Part shown: positions 14,761-25,604 of the stretch, in pieces
Layout: each line of letters starts with the position of its first letter
Position numbering within the stretch: the stretch's first letter is position 1
From: Streptomyces tricolor
GTDB taxonomy: Bacteria; Actinomycetota; Actinomycetes; Streptomycetales; Streptomycetaceae
Assembly: GCF_002155905.1 (NCBI RefSeq)
Contig: NZ_MUMF01000163.1
Span: 299 to 42,021, forward strand
Reading direction: 5' to 3'
DNA: 41,723 nucleotides
Made by a program: the position numbers and the translations under genes
The notes under the pieces: model-generated
Seen by the model: only the letters and a program-made list of their open reading frames with translations
What the model was told of the DNA's origin: nothing
Database searches by the model: none

Positions 14761-15684
14761 CTACGACAGCTGGGCCTGGACCTGGCTGGAGATCAGCTCC
14801 AGGTGGTCCAGGTCGTCGAGGTCCAGCAGCTGGAGGTAGATGCGCTGGGAGCCGATCTCGGCGTAGCGGCCGATCTTGTCGACGACCTCGGCCGGGGAAC
14901 CGGCCAGTCCGTTGGCCTTCAGCTCGTCCACCTGACGGCCGATCGCGGCGGCGCGCCGGGCCACCTCCTGGTCGTCCCTGCCGACGCAGACGACGAGCGC
15001 GTTGGAGTACGTCAGCTCGTCCGCGGCACGGCCCGCCGCCACCGCCGCCTCCCGCACCCGGCCGAACTGCCGCGCGCTGTCCTCGATCGAGGCGAAGGGG
15101 ATGTTGAACTCGTCGGCGTACCGGGCGGCGAGCCGGGGGGTGCGGGTGGCGCCGTGGCCGCCGATGAGCACCGGCACCTTCTTCTGGGCGGGCTTGGGCA
15201 GCGCCGGCGAGTCGGTGAGGTCGTAGTAGGCGCCGTGGAAGTCGAAGGTCTTGCCGACCTCGGTCGCCCACAGCCCGGTGACGATCGCGAGCTGCTCCTC
15301 CAGCCGCGCGAACTTCTCCTTCGGGAACGGGATGCCGTACGCCTTGTGCTCCTCCTCGAACCAGCCCGCGCCGAGGCCGAGTTCGACCCGGCCGCCGGAC
15401 ATCTGGTCGACCTGGGCGACCTGGATGGCGAGCACGCCGGGCAGCCGGAAGGTGCCGGCGGTCATCAGGGTGCCCAGGCGGATGCGCTTGGTCTCGCGGG
15501 CCAGGCCGGCCAGCGTGATCCAGGCGTCCGTGGGACCGGGCAGCCCGTCCACGTTGCCCATGCGGAGATAGTGGTCCGAACGGAAGAAGGCGTCGAACCC
15601 GAGGTCCTCGGTGGCCTTCGCCACGGTGAGCAGGGTGTCGTAGGTGGCCCCTTGCTGGGGCTCGGTGAAGATTCGAAGGTCCAT
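14761..15684 (-). CDS. LLM-class F420-dependent oxidoreductase
   Basis: 307 residues. A luciferase-like TIM barrel: FDAFFRSDHYLRMGN near 30-44, RIRLGTLMTAGTFRLP at about 69-84, GRVELGLGAGWFEEEH near 98-113, and PVLIGGHGATRTPRLAARYA toward the C-terminal third. These are hallmarks of the F420-dependent subgroup in actinobacteria rather than bacterial luciferases. It should transfer hydride to or from cofactor F420; the substrate is not shown. ATG at 15684 matches the usual MDLRIFTEPQ-type beginning. No operon partners: a terminator-like hairpin follows and the upstream gene is divergent. Confidence 0.9.
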   Translation of the reverse strand: MDLRIFTEPQQGATYDTLLTVAKATEDLGFDAFFRSDHYLRMGNVDGLPGPTDAWITLAGLARETKRIRLGTLMTAGTFRLPGVLAIQVAQVDQMSGGRVELGLGAGWFEEEHKAYGIPFPKEKFARLEEQLAIVTGLWATEVGKTFDFHGAYYDLTDSPALPKPAQKKVPVLIGGHGATRTPRLAARYADEFNIPFASIEDSARQFGRVREAAVAAGRAADELTYSNALVVCVGRDDQEVARRAAAIGRQVDELKANGLAGSPAEVVDKIGRYAEIGSQRIYLQLLDLDDLDHLELISSQVQAQLS

Positions 15685-15920
15685 ACATCTATCCTGCACG
15701 GCGCCGGCCGCGCCGACCGCGCCGGTACCGGCCGCACGGCCTTGCCCGGTCGGGTGAAATTCGTCCACCCTGCGCGCGGGCCTCGCCCCGGGCCAGTGAC
15801 CGGCCCCGGCGGTGATCGTTGGGCCGTCGGAGCCGGACCGCCCGGCGCCCGCGCCGGACGGTGGCCGCCGTCGCGCGTCACCGCGCCGGCCCGGCCGGGC
15901 CGGGGGCCGAGGAGGCCGTC

Positions 15921-16085
15921 ATGTCCGAAGAGTCCGTTCCCCCGCAGGGAGGCGCCGCCGGTCGGCCGAAGGGGTTGCTGGAGCAGATGGAGGAACTGAT
16001 GGCGGCACTGAACGCGGACCTGTCGGCCCTGGCGGACCTACAGGCCTCGGCACCGGCACGGGGCACGGCCGACGAGGCGGACTGA
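15921..16085 (+). CDS. Small acidic protein
   Basis: 54 residues from an ATG with GAGGAGG seven bases upstream. It is acidic and helical, with a central amphipathic stretch (GLLEQMEELMAALNADLSAL). No Cys, membrane segment or recognised family. The good ribosome binding site and strong helix pattern support a real gene. Region 15685-15920 upstream holds nothing else clear. Confidence 0.5.
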   Translation: MSEESVPPQGGAAGRPKGLLEQMEELMAALNADLSALADLQASAPARGTADEAD

Positions 16086-16215
16086 AACACCCCGCCGCGC
16101 GGCACGACCCACGCTCCGGCCCAGGTCACCCGGCTCACGGCACCCGGCCCACGGTTCAGGGCTCACGGCTGTGCCGTGCGGCTTGCCCCGTACGGTCCAC
16201 GGCGCGGTCCTCGCT

Positions 16216-16280
16216 CGGCACGGGCTCCGGGCATCGCTCCGGCACGGGCTGGGGACATCGCTCCGGCGCGGGCCCGGTCG
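16216..16280. repeat. 24-bp tandem repeat, about 2.6 copies
   Basis: Units start at 16216, 16240 and 16264; the first two share CGGCACGGGCT and CATCGCTC with few changes, the third is partial (CGGCGCGGGC). It lies just beyond the 3' end of the minus-strand 161-aa gene and near the 3' end of the small acidic gene. 16086-16215 is GC-rich and otherwise empty. Confidence 0.6.
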
Positions 16281-16281
16281 T

Positions 16282-16767
16282 TCACACCCCGGACGGGCTG
16301 TCCTGGGCGTCCTCCGGCAGCACCTCCTCCCGGGCCGCCAGCTTGCGCAGCATCTCCAGGACGCGGTCGCGGGACTCGTCGGCCGCGTCGATCGCCTCCA
16401 TGCACTGCCAGTACGTCGTCTCGTCGGCCGCCGCGCTGGCCATGCCGACCAGGGCTATGCCGACCTCACCGAGCAGGCCGCCGAGGCAGAGCAGGGTCTC
16501 GCGGGCGTCGTCCAGCTCGGTGAGCTGGGCGGCACGCAGGTCGCCCGGGTCGAGTTCGGGCGGGTCCAGGACCCCGCAGCCCCGGCCCGCCAGCTCGGTC
16601 AGTCCCAGCGCCTCGCCCCGCAGCTCCGGCGGGCCGGAGACCGCCAGCCGGCTCCCGATCGCCTGCGCCAGGGCCTGCGCCTGCCAGACCTCCGCCATCA
16701 TCTCCGGCGTGTCGACGCCGCCCGCCAGGGCTCGCCTGCTCGTGAGGATGAGCCGTACCGCATCCAT
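16282..16767 (-). CDS. Hypothetical helical protein, DUF6099-like
   Basis: 161 residues from ATG at 16767 (MDAVRLILTSRRALAGGVDT). It is all-helical, with conserved-looking WQAQALAQAIGSRLAVSGPP and GRGCGVLDPPELD stretches. From memory these resemble the streptomycete family DUF6099; no function is known to me. There is no signal or membrane segment. A longer frame to 16803 lacks a better ribosome binding site. Confidence 0.65.
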   Translation of the reverse strand: MDAVRLILTSRRALAGGVDTPEMMAEVWQAQALAQAIGSRLAVSGPPELRGEALGLTELAGRGCGVLDPPELDPGDLRAAQLTELDDARETLLCLGGLLGEVGIALVGMASAAADETTYWQCMEAIDAADESRDRVLEMLRKLAAREEVLPEDAQDSPSGV

Positions 16768-16934
16768 CCGATGCCCCCGTCCCTCCGCCGCGCCATCCTG
16801 CACGGCTCACTGAACTCTCCTGTCCACTACCCAGAGTGAGGGCCCGTGAGACGAAAAGCCAGAGGAAGGCGGAAAATTCTGGACAACAATTCGGAGTCAA
16901 CCGGCGATTTGACTGCGGAGAGTAATAACGGACT

Positions 16935-17300
16935 TCAGGAGTCCGCTTGTTGCTCCCCGGCTCGCTCCTCCGCACCCGGAACCGGGAACCGGCGTTCGTT
17001 GCGCTCGATCTTGGCGGCCAGGGCGGCCAGCGGGTCGATGCCGAGGACCTCGCACAGCTGGAGCAGGTAGGCCAGGACGTCGGCGACCTCGTCCGTGACG
17101 CGGTGCGCGGTGCCGGGGTCGTCCATCACCCGGGCCGACTCCTCCGGCGTCAGCCACTGGAAGATCTCGACCAGTTCGGAGGCCTCCACGGAGAGGGCGG
17201 CGACCAGGTTCTTGGGCGTGTGGTAGGGCTGCCAGTTCCGCGCGGCGGCGAACTCGGCCAGCCGGCGCTGGAGTCGGGCCAGGTCGGGGTGTTCCGTCAC
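16935..17300 (-). CDS. MazG-like nucleotide pyrophosphohydrolase
   Basis: 121 residues from a GTG overlapping the upstream ATPase stop (GTGA at 17297-17300). The single MazG-type domain has the metal-binding ExxE (E39, E42) and ExxD (E71, D74) pairs, with KNLVAALSVEASELVEIFQW and TDEVADVLAYLLQLCEVLGI. It would hydrolyse (d)NTPs or modified nucleotides to monophosphates. The substrate is not shown; house-cleaning is the usual inference. A short hairpin (CGGACT/AGTCCG, 16929-16945) spans its stop codon. Confidence 0.9.
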   Translation of the reverse strand: MTEHPDLARLQRRLAEFAAARNWQPYHTPKNLVAALSVEASELVEIFQWLTPEESARVMDDPGTAHRVTDEVADVLAYLLQLCEVLGIDPLAALAAKIERNERRFPVPGAEERAGEQQADS

Positions 17301-18490
17301 GGGTTCAGGTGTACCACCGTGACGCCCGGGGCCCCGGCGGCCCAGGAGGCGTCCTGCACGGCGGCCACGCAGCGGATGTGCCCGCGCTCGCCCATCCGGG
17401 CGGCCGTCCGCAGCAGTTCCCGGCGCTGGCGGGGGTCCAGGCCGCGGTCGAAGCCGTCGGCGAGGACGGTGAGGGTCCGCAGGGCGTCGGGCACCTCGCC
17501 CGGGGCGTCCACCTCCAGCACGCCCGGACCGGTCAGCAGCACCAGCGTCAGCGCGACATAGCGCAGCTCGCCGTCGCCGAGCCGGGCGAGTTCGGTGCGG
17601 AAGCCGTCGCCGCGGTCGAGCAGCGCCCGTACCGTGCCGTCCGCCAGCGGCTCGGCGACCAGGTCGGCCACCCGGCCGGAGCAGCCCCCGCGCAGCGCCT
17701 CGACCAGCTGGCCGTGCCGCCGGCCGCACTCCGCGCGCGTGCGCCACAGCACATCGGCGAGGTTGTCGCAGCCGGGCAGCAGCCGGCCGGAGCCGGTGGG
17801 CACGGGGACGCGCATGTACTCGGGGCGGGGATCGCAGGGGAAGACCGAGCGGAGGGCGACGACCATCTGCTCGGCCGCGGCGAGCACACGGCGCTGGCCG
17901 TCCGTCTTGCCGGCCACCCGCAGCGGCAGCAGGGCCGTGCCCAGGCGGTCGTCGGGGAGCGGGGCGCGGGTCACCGGGGCGGTGCCCGCGGTGTGCCAGG
18001 CGGCCTGGACGGTCCGGCGCCCGGGGTCGCGCAGCGCGGTCTCCAGCAGGACGACTCCGCGCGCGGTCAGCCGTTCGCCGACGATCCGCAGGTCGGGTTC
18101 GGCCTGTACGGCGAGGTCGAGCCGGACCGGGCCCTCGGCGCCGTCGGCCGTGCAGCCGATCCGGAAGCCCCGGCGCCGCTCGGCGTCGGGCCGCGCCCGT
18201 TCCGGTACGCAGGCGACCGGGTCCGGGAACGCCTCGACGAGCGGAGCTCCGCCGCCGAGCCGGGCCAGCGCCTCGAACACGGCGAGCGCGGTCGTCTTGC
18301 CGGATCCGCTGGGTCCCGCGAAGACCGTGACCGGTCCCAGCGGAAAGCCGGCCCGCCGGTGTCCCGCGAAGGCCGACAGCCGCAGCTCGGTGATGCGGGC
18401 GCGGATGTCGAGGGGGGCGCGGGACTGCGCGGGAACGGTGGCGGACGCGTGGGCCGCCGGCGGCTCAGCGGACACGGAGGGCACGGCCAT
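17297..18490 (-). CDS. RecF/ABC-type ATP-binding protein
   Basis: 397 residues from ATG at 18490; a GTG at 18532 would add 14. After a Pro/Ala-rich leader, RITELRLSAFAGHRRAGFPL precedes Walker A GPSGSGKT (59-66), the usual layout of SMC/RecF-like AAA_21 ATPases. ELARLGDGELRYVALTLVLL near 310-329 looks like the signature region, and VLEVDAPGEVPDALRTL near 335-351 like a degenerate Walker B. Translation of the next gene, the MazG-like hydrolase, is coupled by overlap. Cytosolic; function unknown. Confidence 0.75.
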   Translation of the reverse strand: MAVPSVSAEPPAAHASATVPAQSRAPLDIRARITELRLSAFAGHRRAGFPLGPVTVFAGPSGSGKTTALAVFEALARLGGGAPLVEAFPDPVACVPERARPDAERRRGFRIGCTADGAEGPVRLDLAVQAEPDLRIVGERLTARGVVLLETALRDPGRRTVQAAWHTAGTAPVTRAPLPDDRLGTALLPLRVAGKTDGQRRVLAAAEQMVVALRSVFPCDPRPEYMRVPVPTGSGRLLPGCDNLADVLWRTRAECGRRHGQLVEALRGGCSGRVADLVAEPLADGTVRALLDRGDGFRTELARLGDGELRYVALTLVLLTGPGVLEVDAPGEVPDALRTLTVLADGFDRGLDPRQRRELLRTAARMGERGHIRCVAAVQDASWAAGAPGVTVVHLNP

Positions 18491-18643
18491 AGGCGGACCG
18501 TATGGGGGCGTTCCCGCGAGGAAGCGTTTCACCGCCGTGACGTTCCTACGATCGGGGGACGGTCCGCTGCGGCGCGGTGCGGCTACGGCTACCGGGGCGG
18601 GGCTGCCGGCTCGCTGCCGAGTGCCGGGCCGTTCGTGGTTGCT

Positions 18644-18674
18644 CGCGCCGTTCCCCGCGCCCCCAGCGGGGCGC
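18644..18674 (-). terminator. Terminator within a dispersed repeat
   Basis: Exact 7-bp stem GCGCCCC (18657-18663) and GGGGCGC (18668-18674) with a CAGC loop, 15 bases past the stop of the SepF-like gene. Its left part, CGCGCCGTTCCCCGCGCCCC (18644-18663), recurs at 36021-36040 with one difference; I recall this sequence as common between Streptomyces genes. Confidence 0.5.
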
Positions 18675-18688
18675 TGCGGCCTGGGGGG

Positions 18689-19078
18689 TCAGCCGCCCGA
18701 GAGGCCGGCCCCTTCCATCAGGCCGCTGACCTCCGTGCCGGGTGGGGTGAGGAGGAAGACGTTGCGGTCGACGCGGTGCATCCCGCTGCCCAGGCCGAAG
18801 ACGACGCCGGTGCTGAAGTCGAGGACGCGCTTGGCGACGTCGCCCTCCGCGCCGGAGAGGTCGAGCAGGACCGGTACGCCGGCCATCAGGGTCTCGGCCA
18901 CCTCGCGGGCGTCCGCGAAGACGTTGACGCGCAGGACCACGAACCGACGCCGCGTCTCGGTCTCGGCGTCGGGCAGCGAGCGGTGGTTCACCGCGGACGG
19001 CCAGGCGTCCCGGCCCCGCAGCGGCACGACCTGGGCGAGCCCTTCCCACTGTTCATCGGTGACGTCGTAACGGCTCAC
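18689..19078 (-). CDS. SepF-like protein
   Basis: 129 residues from a GTG at 19078 with GGGGGAG just upstream; the frame extends to 19123. The core is a SepF/DUF552 domain: VVLRVNVFADAREVAETLMA, GVPVLLDLSGAEGDVAKRVL, DFSTGVVFGLGSGMHRVDRN and VFLLTPP, which match the family closely. SepF binds FtsZ and helps anchor the division ring. There is no long N-terminal membrane-targeting helix or linker, and it is not in a dcw cluster, so it is probably one of the extra SepF paralogues of Streptomyces. Confidence 0.85.
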   Translation of the reverse strand: MSRYDVTDEQWEGLAQVVPLRGRDAWPSAVNHRSLPDAETETRRRFVVLRVNVFADAREVAETLMAGVPVLLDLSGAEGDVAKRVLDFSTGVVFGLGSGMHRVDRNVFLLTPPGTEVSGLMEGAGLSGG

Positions 19079-19526
19079 CGGCTCCCCCTGACCTGACTCG
19101 CATTCGATCCCTGCACCAGCCAATTCTTACGCCAAGTCACCCGTTCGGCCCAACAACGACACGGTGCGCGACCGGCCCGGTCGCCCCTCCCGCGGCAGGG
19201 GCGAGGAGTTGTGTCCGCATATGGCCCGCTTCTCACCGGGTTCACACCCGGCTCTTCACCGGCCGGGGCATGAGCCGGTCCCGGTCGCTGGTGCTCGCCT
19301 GCCTCCAGCGGGCCGGCCGCGACCTGCTGCGCGACACCTCCGCCCGGCTCGCCGGCACCGTCCGCCAGGCCCTCGCCGACTCCATGGGCCCCGAACAGCG
19401 AGCGGCCATGTGCGCCCGCGGGCCGGCCCCGCGGAACCGGAGCGACACAGGTCACCACCGCAAGAAGAGAAACCTCACAGCCCGTGCTCCGCCTAGGCTC
19501 CATCGGCCTGCCCTAGCATCCGAGCC
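19079..19526. other. Intergenic region upstream of mutA
   Basis: 448 bases between the divergent SepF-like gene and mutA. It contains the short palindrome CCGGGT/ACCCGG near 19238-19253 and a possible 86-aa rightward frame (19270-19530, starting MSRSRSLVLACLQRAGRDLL) without a clear ribosome binding site; that frame overlaps the mutA start and I do not call it a gene. It must hold the mutA promoter, not recognisable by eye. Confidence 0.5.
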
Positions 19527-21331
19527 ATGACGGTCCTGCCTGACGACGGGCTCTCACTGGCCGCCGAGTTCCCTGACGCGACACACGAGCAGTGGCAACG
19601 CCTGGTCGAGGGCGTACTGCGCAAGTCGGGCAAGGAATTCTCCGGCGCGGCAGCTGAGGACGCCCTGTCCACGACGCTGGAGGACGGGCTGCGCACGCGG
19701 CCCCTGTACACCGCGCGCGACAGCGCGCCCGACCCCGGCCTGCCGGGCTTCGCCCCCTTCGTGCGGGGCGGCCGCCCCGAGGGCACCAGCCCGAGCGGCT
19801 GGGACGTACGGCAGCGGCACACGGCGCTCACGGACGGCGCCGTGCTCGCCGACCTGGAGAACGGCGGCACCTCCCTGTGGCTGGTGCTCGGCGAGGGCGG
19901 CATCCCGGTCGCCGAGCTGGACCGCGCCCTCGACGGCGTCTACCTCGACCTGGCGCCGGTCGTCCTGGACGCCGGCCGCGACACCGAGCAGGCCGCCGAG
20001 GCCCTGCTGCGGCGGTACGCGGAGCAGGGCGTGGCGGCCGAGGCCGTGCGCGGCAACCTGGGCGGCGATCCGCTCGGGTACGAGGCGCGCACCGGGACCG
20101 CGCTCGGCTTCGCGCCGTACGCCGCCCTGGCCGAGCGGTGCGCCGAGGGGTACCCGGGGCTTCGTGCGCTGACCGTGGACGCGCTGCCGTACCACGAGGC
20201 CGGCGGCTCGGCCGCGCAGGAGCTGGGCGCCTCGCTGGCCACCGGGGTGGCCTATCTGCGGGAGCTGACCGAGGCCGGGCTCGGCGTCGAACAGGCCGCC
20301 GCCCAGCTGGAGTTCCGCTACGCGGCCACCGCCGACCAGTTCCTGACCATCGCCAAGCTGCGCGCGGCACGCCGGCTGTGGGCGCGGGTCGCCGAGGTGT
20401 GCGGGGCGCCCGGCGCGGGCGCGCAGGTGCAGCACGTGGTGACCTCGCCGGTGATGATGACCCGCCGCGACCCGTGGGTGAACATGCTCCGCACGACGGT
20501 CGCGACGCTCGCCGCGGGGGTCGGCGGCGCCGACTCGGTGACCGTGCTGCCGTTCGACCACGCGCTCGGCCTGCCCGACGCGTTCGCCCGGCGGATCGCC
20601 CGCAACACCTCCACGATCCTGATCGAGGAGTCCCACCTGGCCCGGGTCATCGACCCGGCGGGCGGCTCCTGGTACGTCGAGCGGCTCACGGCCGAACTCG
20701 CCGAGGCCGCCTGGCAGTTCTTCCGGTCCATCGAGCGCGACGGCGGCCAGCCGGCCGTGCTGCGCTCCGGCCGGCTGCGCACCGACCTGGCGACGACCTG
20801 GGCGGAGCGGTCCAAGCGGCTCGCCAAGCGGCGCGAACCCATCACCGGCGTCAGCGAGTTCCCGCTGCTGGCCGAGAAGCCGGTGGAGCGCGCGCCCGCG
20901 CCCGAACCGCCGTCCGGCGGCCTGCCGCGGGTGCGTCGCGACGAGGCGTACGAGGAGCTGCGCGCCCGCTCCGACGCCCATCTCGCGGCGACCGGCGCCC
21001 GGCCCCGGATCTACCTCGCCACGCTCGGCTCCCCCGCCGAGTACACCGCCCGCGCGACCTTCGCCGCCAACCTCTTCCAGGCCGGCGGCATCGAACCGGT
21101 CACCGAGGGAAGCTTCGAGGACAGCGGCGCCACCGAGGCCGTGCTGTGCTCCAGCGACGCGCTCTACGCCGAACAGGCCGAGCGGACCGCGGCGGCGCTG
21201 CGCGCGGCCGGCGCCCGGCATGTGTTCCTGGCGGGCCGGGGCGAGCACTCCGGCATCGACTCGTACGTCTTCGCGGGCTGTGACGCCGTGGATGTGTTGT
21301 CCGCGACCCTCGACCGCATGGGAGTGTCCTG

Positions 21332-21332
<1 letters not shown>
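19527..21332 (+). CDS. mutA: Methylmalonyl-CoA mutase, small (beta) subunit
   Basis: 601 residues, the normal size of the small subunit. An N-terminal mutase-like TIM barrel carries [34 protein letters not shown] and the barrel end [22 protein letters not shown]-terminal B12-fold follows but lacks the DxHxxG cobalamin-ligand motif, as expected of the non-catalytic partner. It pairs with MutB to interconvert (R)-methylmalonyl-CoA and succinyl-CoA, linking odd-chain and branched substrates and polyketide extender supply to the TCA cycle. Its stop shares one base with the mutB start. Confidence 0.95.
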
Positions 21333-23506
<2,174 letters not shown>

Positions 23507-23511
23507 CGCCG

Positions 23512-24516
23512 ATGGCAGCGATCGATCTCGACACGTATGTGAAGGGTGTGCTCGACGGGAAGCGGGCCCTGGTGGCCCGCGCCATCACGCTCGTCGAGTC
23601 CACCCGGCCACAGCACCGGTCGCTGGCGCAGCAGTTGCTCACCGAGCTGCTGCCGCACAGCGGCCGGGCGCGGCGGATCGGCATCAGCGGGGTGCCGGGT
23701 GTCGGCAAGTCGACGTTCATCGACGCGTTCGGCACGATGCTGACCTCGCTGGGGCACCGGGTGGCGGTCCTCGCCGTCGACCCCTCGTCCACCCGGACGG
23801 GCGGCTCCATCCTGGGCGACAAGACGCGGATGGAACGCCTGGCGGTCGACCCGGCGGCTTTCGTCCGCCCCTCCCCCAGCGCGGGCACGCTGGGCGGGGT
23901 CGCGAAGGCCACCCGCGAGTCGATGGTGGTGATGGAGGCGGCCGGCTACGACGTGATCCTCGTGGAGACCGTCGGCGTCGGCCAGTCCGAGACGACGGTC
24001 GCCGAGATGGTCGACTCCTTCCTCCTGCTGACCCTGGCCCGCACCGGTGACCAGCTCCAGGGCATCAAGAAGGGCGTGCTGGAGCTGGCCGACGTGATCG
24101 CCGTCAACAAGGCCGACGGCCCGCACGAGCGCGACGCCCGCGCCGCCGCCCGGGAACTGGCGGGCGCCCTGCGCCTGATGCACGGCAAGGACGCCTTCTG
24201 GACCCCGCCGGTCCTGCACTGCAGCGCCCGCGAGTCGACCGGCCTGGACACGGTCTGGGAGCGGCTCGAACAACACCGCACCCTGCTCGACTCCACCGGC
24301 CGGCTCGCCGCCAAACGCCGGGACCAGCAGGTCGGCTGGACCTGGGCGATGGTCCGGGACGAACTCCTCGGCCGCCTCCACGCCGACCCCGCGGTCCGCG
24401 CCACCGCACCGGACCTCGAACGGCAGGTCAGAGAGGGGCGGTTGACGGCGACCCTGGCCGCGGAACGGATTCTGGCCGCGTTCGAGGGCCGTACGACATC
24501 CTCGGCCGACGGCTGA
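23512..24516 (+). CDS. meaB: Methylmalonyl-CoA mutase-associated GTPase MeaB
   Basis: 334 residues. G3E-family P-loop GTPase: Walker A GVPGVGKST (60-68), switch-like VLAVDPSSTRTGGSILGDKT, ETVGVGQSETTVAEMVDSF, and NKADG for guanine recognition. MeaB gates cobalamin loading and protects the mutase from inactivation. It follows mutB by five bases, completing the usual three-gene operon, and is followed by a strong terminator. Confidence 0.95.
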   Translation: MAAIDLDTYVKGVLDGKRALVARAITLVESTRPQHRSLAQQLLTELLPHSGRARRIGISGVPGVGKSTFIDAFGTMLTSLGHRVAVLAVDPSSTRTGGSILGDKTRMERLAVDPAAFVRPSPSAGTLGGVAKATRESMVVMEAAGYDVILVETVGVGQSETTVAEMVDSFLLLTLARTGDQLQGIKKGVLELADVIAVNKADGPHERDARAAARELAGALRLMHGKDAFWTPPVLHCSARESTGLDTVWERLEQHRTLLDSTGRLAAKRRDQQVGWTWAMVRDELLGRLHADPAVRATAPDLERQVREGRLTATLAAERILAAFEGRTTSSADG

Positions 24517-24521
24517 ACGAC

Positions 24522-24555
24522 CCGGCCCGCCGCGTCCGCCGACGCGGCGGGCCGG
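24522..24555 (+). terminator. Terminator of the mutA-mutB-meaB operon
   Basis: Exact 15-bp stem, 24522-24536 with 24541-24555 (left arm CCGGCCCGCCGCGTC), 4-nt loop, five bases after the meaB stop. Confidence 0.85.
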
Positions 24556-24596
24556 CCGTCTTCCACGGCCCTGGCGAACAGAAGAGACGACATCCC

Positions 24597-25220
24597 GTGC
24601 AGAGCTACGACATCAAGAGGGAACGGCGCGACCTCTACTCGGCCGCGCGGGGCCGGTTCGAGATCGTCGATGTGCCGCGCATGGGCTTCCTGATGGCGGA
24701 CGGCCGTGGCAACCCGAACGCCTCGGCCGACTACCGCGCGGTGGTCGAGGCTCTGTACACCACCGCCTACGCCGTGCGCGCGATCGCCAAGGACCGGCTG
24801 GACCGGGCCCACACCGTCGGCCCGCTGGAAGGACTGTGGTCGGCGGACGACCTCAGCGTCTTCCAGACCCGTGCCCGCGACGAGTGGGTGTGGACGCTCA
24901 TGATCGTCCAGCCGGGGTGGGTCACCGCCGCGATGGCCGACGAGGCGATGGACCGCGTCCAGCGGACGAAGGACCTCGCCGCCGGACACCGCGTGCGGTT
25001 CGACCACTACACCGAGGGGCGGTGCGTACAGACCCTGCACGTCGGACCGTACGACGAGGAGGCGCCCACGATCGCGCGCCTGCACGACGAGTTCCTGCCC
25101 GCCGAGAAGCTGGTCCCGCGCGGTCACCACCACGAGATCTACCTCTCCGACGCCCGCAGGACGGCCCCCGCCCGACTGCGCACCATCCTCCGCCAGCCCG
25201 TCGGCCCGGCGCACGGCTGA
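24597..25220 (+). CDS. GyrI-like small-molecule-binding domain protein
   Basis: 207 residues from a GTG. The sequence fits the GyrI-like/SOUL-type family PF06445 group: YDIKRERRDLYSAARGRFEI, VDVPRMGFLMADGRGNPNAS, the central VRAIAKDRL, and the C-terminal HVGPYDEEAPTIARLHDEFL with PRGHHHEIYLSDARRTAPAR, which is typical of single-domain streptomycete members. Family domains bind small hydrophobic or cationic ligands, sometimes fused to regulators; here there is no DNA-binding part. Soluble and cytoplasmic. Separated from meaB by a terminator. Confidence 0.85.
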   Translation: MQSYDIKRERRDLYSAARGRFEIVDVPRMGFLMADGRGNPNASADYRAVVEALYTTAYAVRAIAKDRLDRAHTVGPLEGLWSADDLSVFQTRARDEWVWTLMIVQPGWVTAAMADEAMDRVQRTKDLAAGHRVRFDHYTEGRCVQTLHVGPYDEEAPTIARLHDEFLPAEKLVPRGHHHEIYLSDARRTAPARLRTILRQPVGPAHG

Positions 25221-25223
25221 GGG

Positions 25224-25245
25224 CCGGCTCCCCATCCCGAGCCGG
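25224..25245 (+). terminator. Terminator-like hairpin
   Basis: CCGGCTC (25224-25230) and GAGCCGG (25239-25245) form an exact 7-bp stem with an 8-nt loop just after the GyrI-like gene. Confidence 0.45.
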
Positions 25246-25267
25246 GCGGCAACTGAACCGCAACTAA

Positions 25268-25305
25268 ACTTAACCGGTTTCGTTCGAACGGTTGTAACGG
25301 TCGGA
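25268..25305 (+). promoter_or_regulatory. Mannanase promoter with predicted LacI-type operator
   Basis: The 16-mer ACTTAACCGGTTTCGT (25268-25283) contains the palindrome AACCGGTT and matches sites upstream of the mannosidase and the transporter. TTAACC (25270-25275) as -35 and TGTAAC (25293-25298) as -10 are 17 bases apart, so a repressor on the operator would block the promoter. It implies a leader of about 300 bases before the mannanase start; 25306-25604 holds no other gene I can support. Confidence 0.55.
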
Positions 25306-25604
25306 AGACTTGTTCTAGCCTCACTGCCAGCCGCCGACCGGAGGGTCTTCTCCCCAGCTCTTTCGATGGCGAGCACGGCCATGCGTGTCCTTCGTCGGCG
25401 ACTCGCGTCCCGCTGCCCGGTATGAGCCGCTGTCCAGAACGCGGGCGGCGGGATGTCCAACCGGCTCGGACCTTTTCCTTTCCACCGGTGCTCGCCGGCG
25501 GAAAGGGACGAGCCGGAAAGCGCCACCCCCACCATGACCGGCAGTGCCGTGCGACCCGGGCGTGTCCGGCGTCCGGCCGCACGAGCCACCACCTCGGGAG
25601 CAGC

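Noticed and set aside
16929..16945. CGGACT/AGTCCG hairpin at the MazG-like gene stop as a terminator
   Set aside because: Only six base pairs and overlapping the stop codon; mentioned with the gene but not listed as a separate terminator.
19270..19530. An 86-aa frame upstream of mutA
   Set aside because: No ribosome binding site, low-complexity basic C-terminus, and overlap with the mutA start; kept only as a note on the intergenic region.
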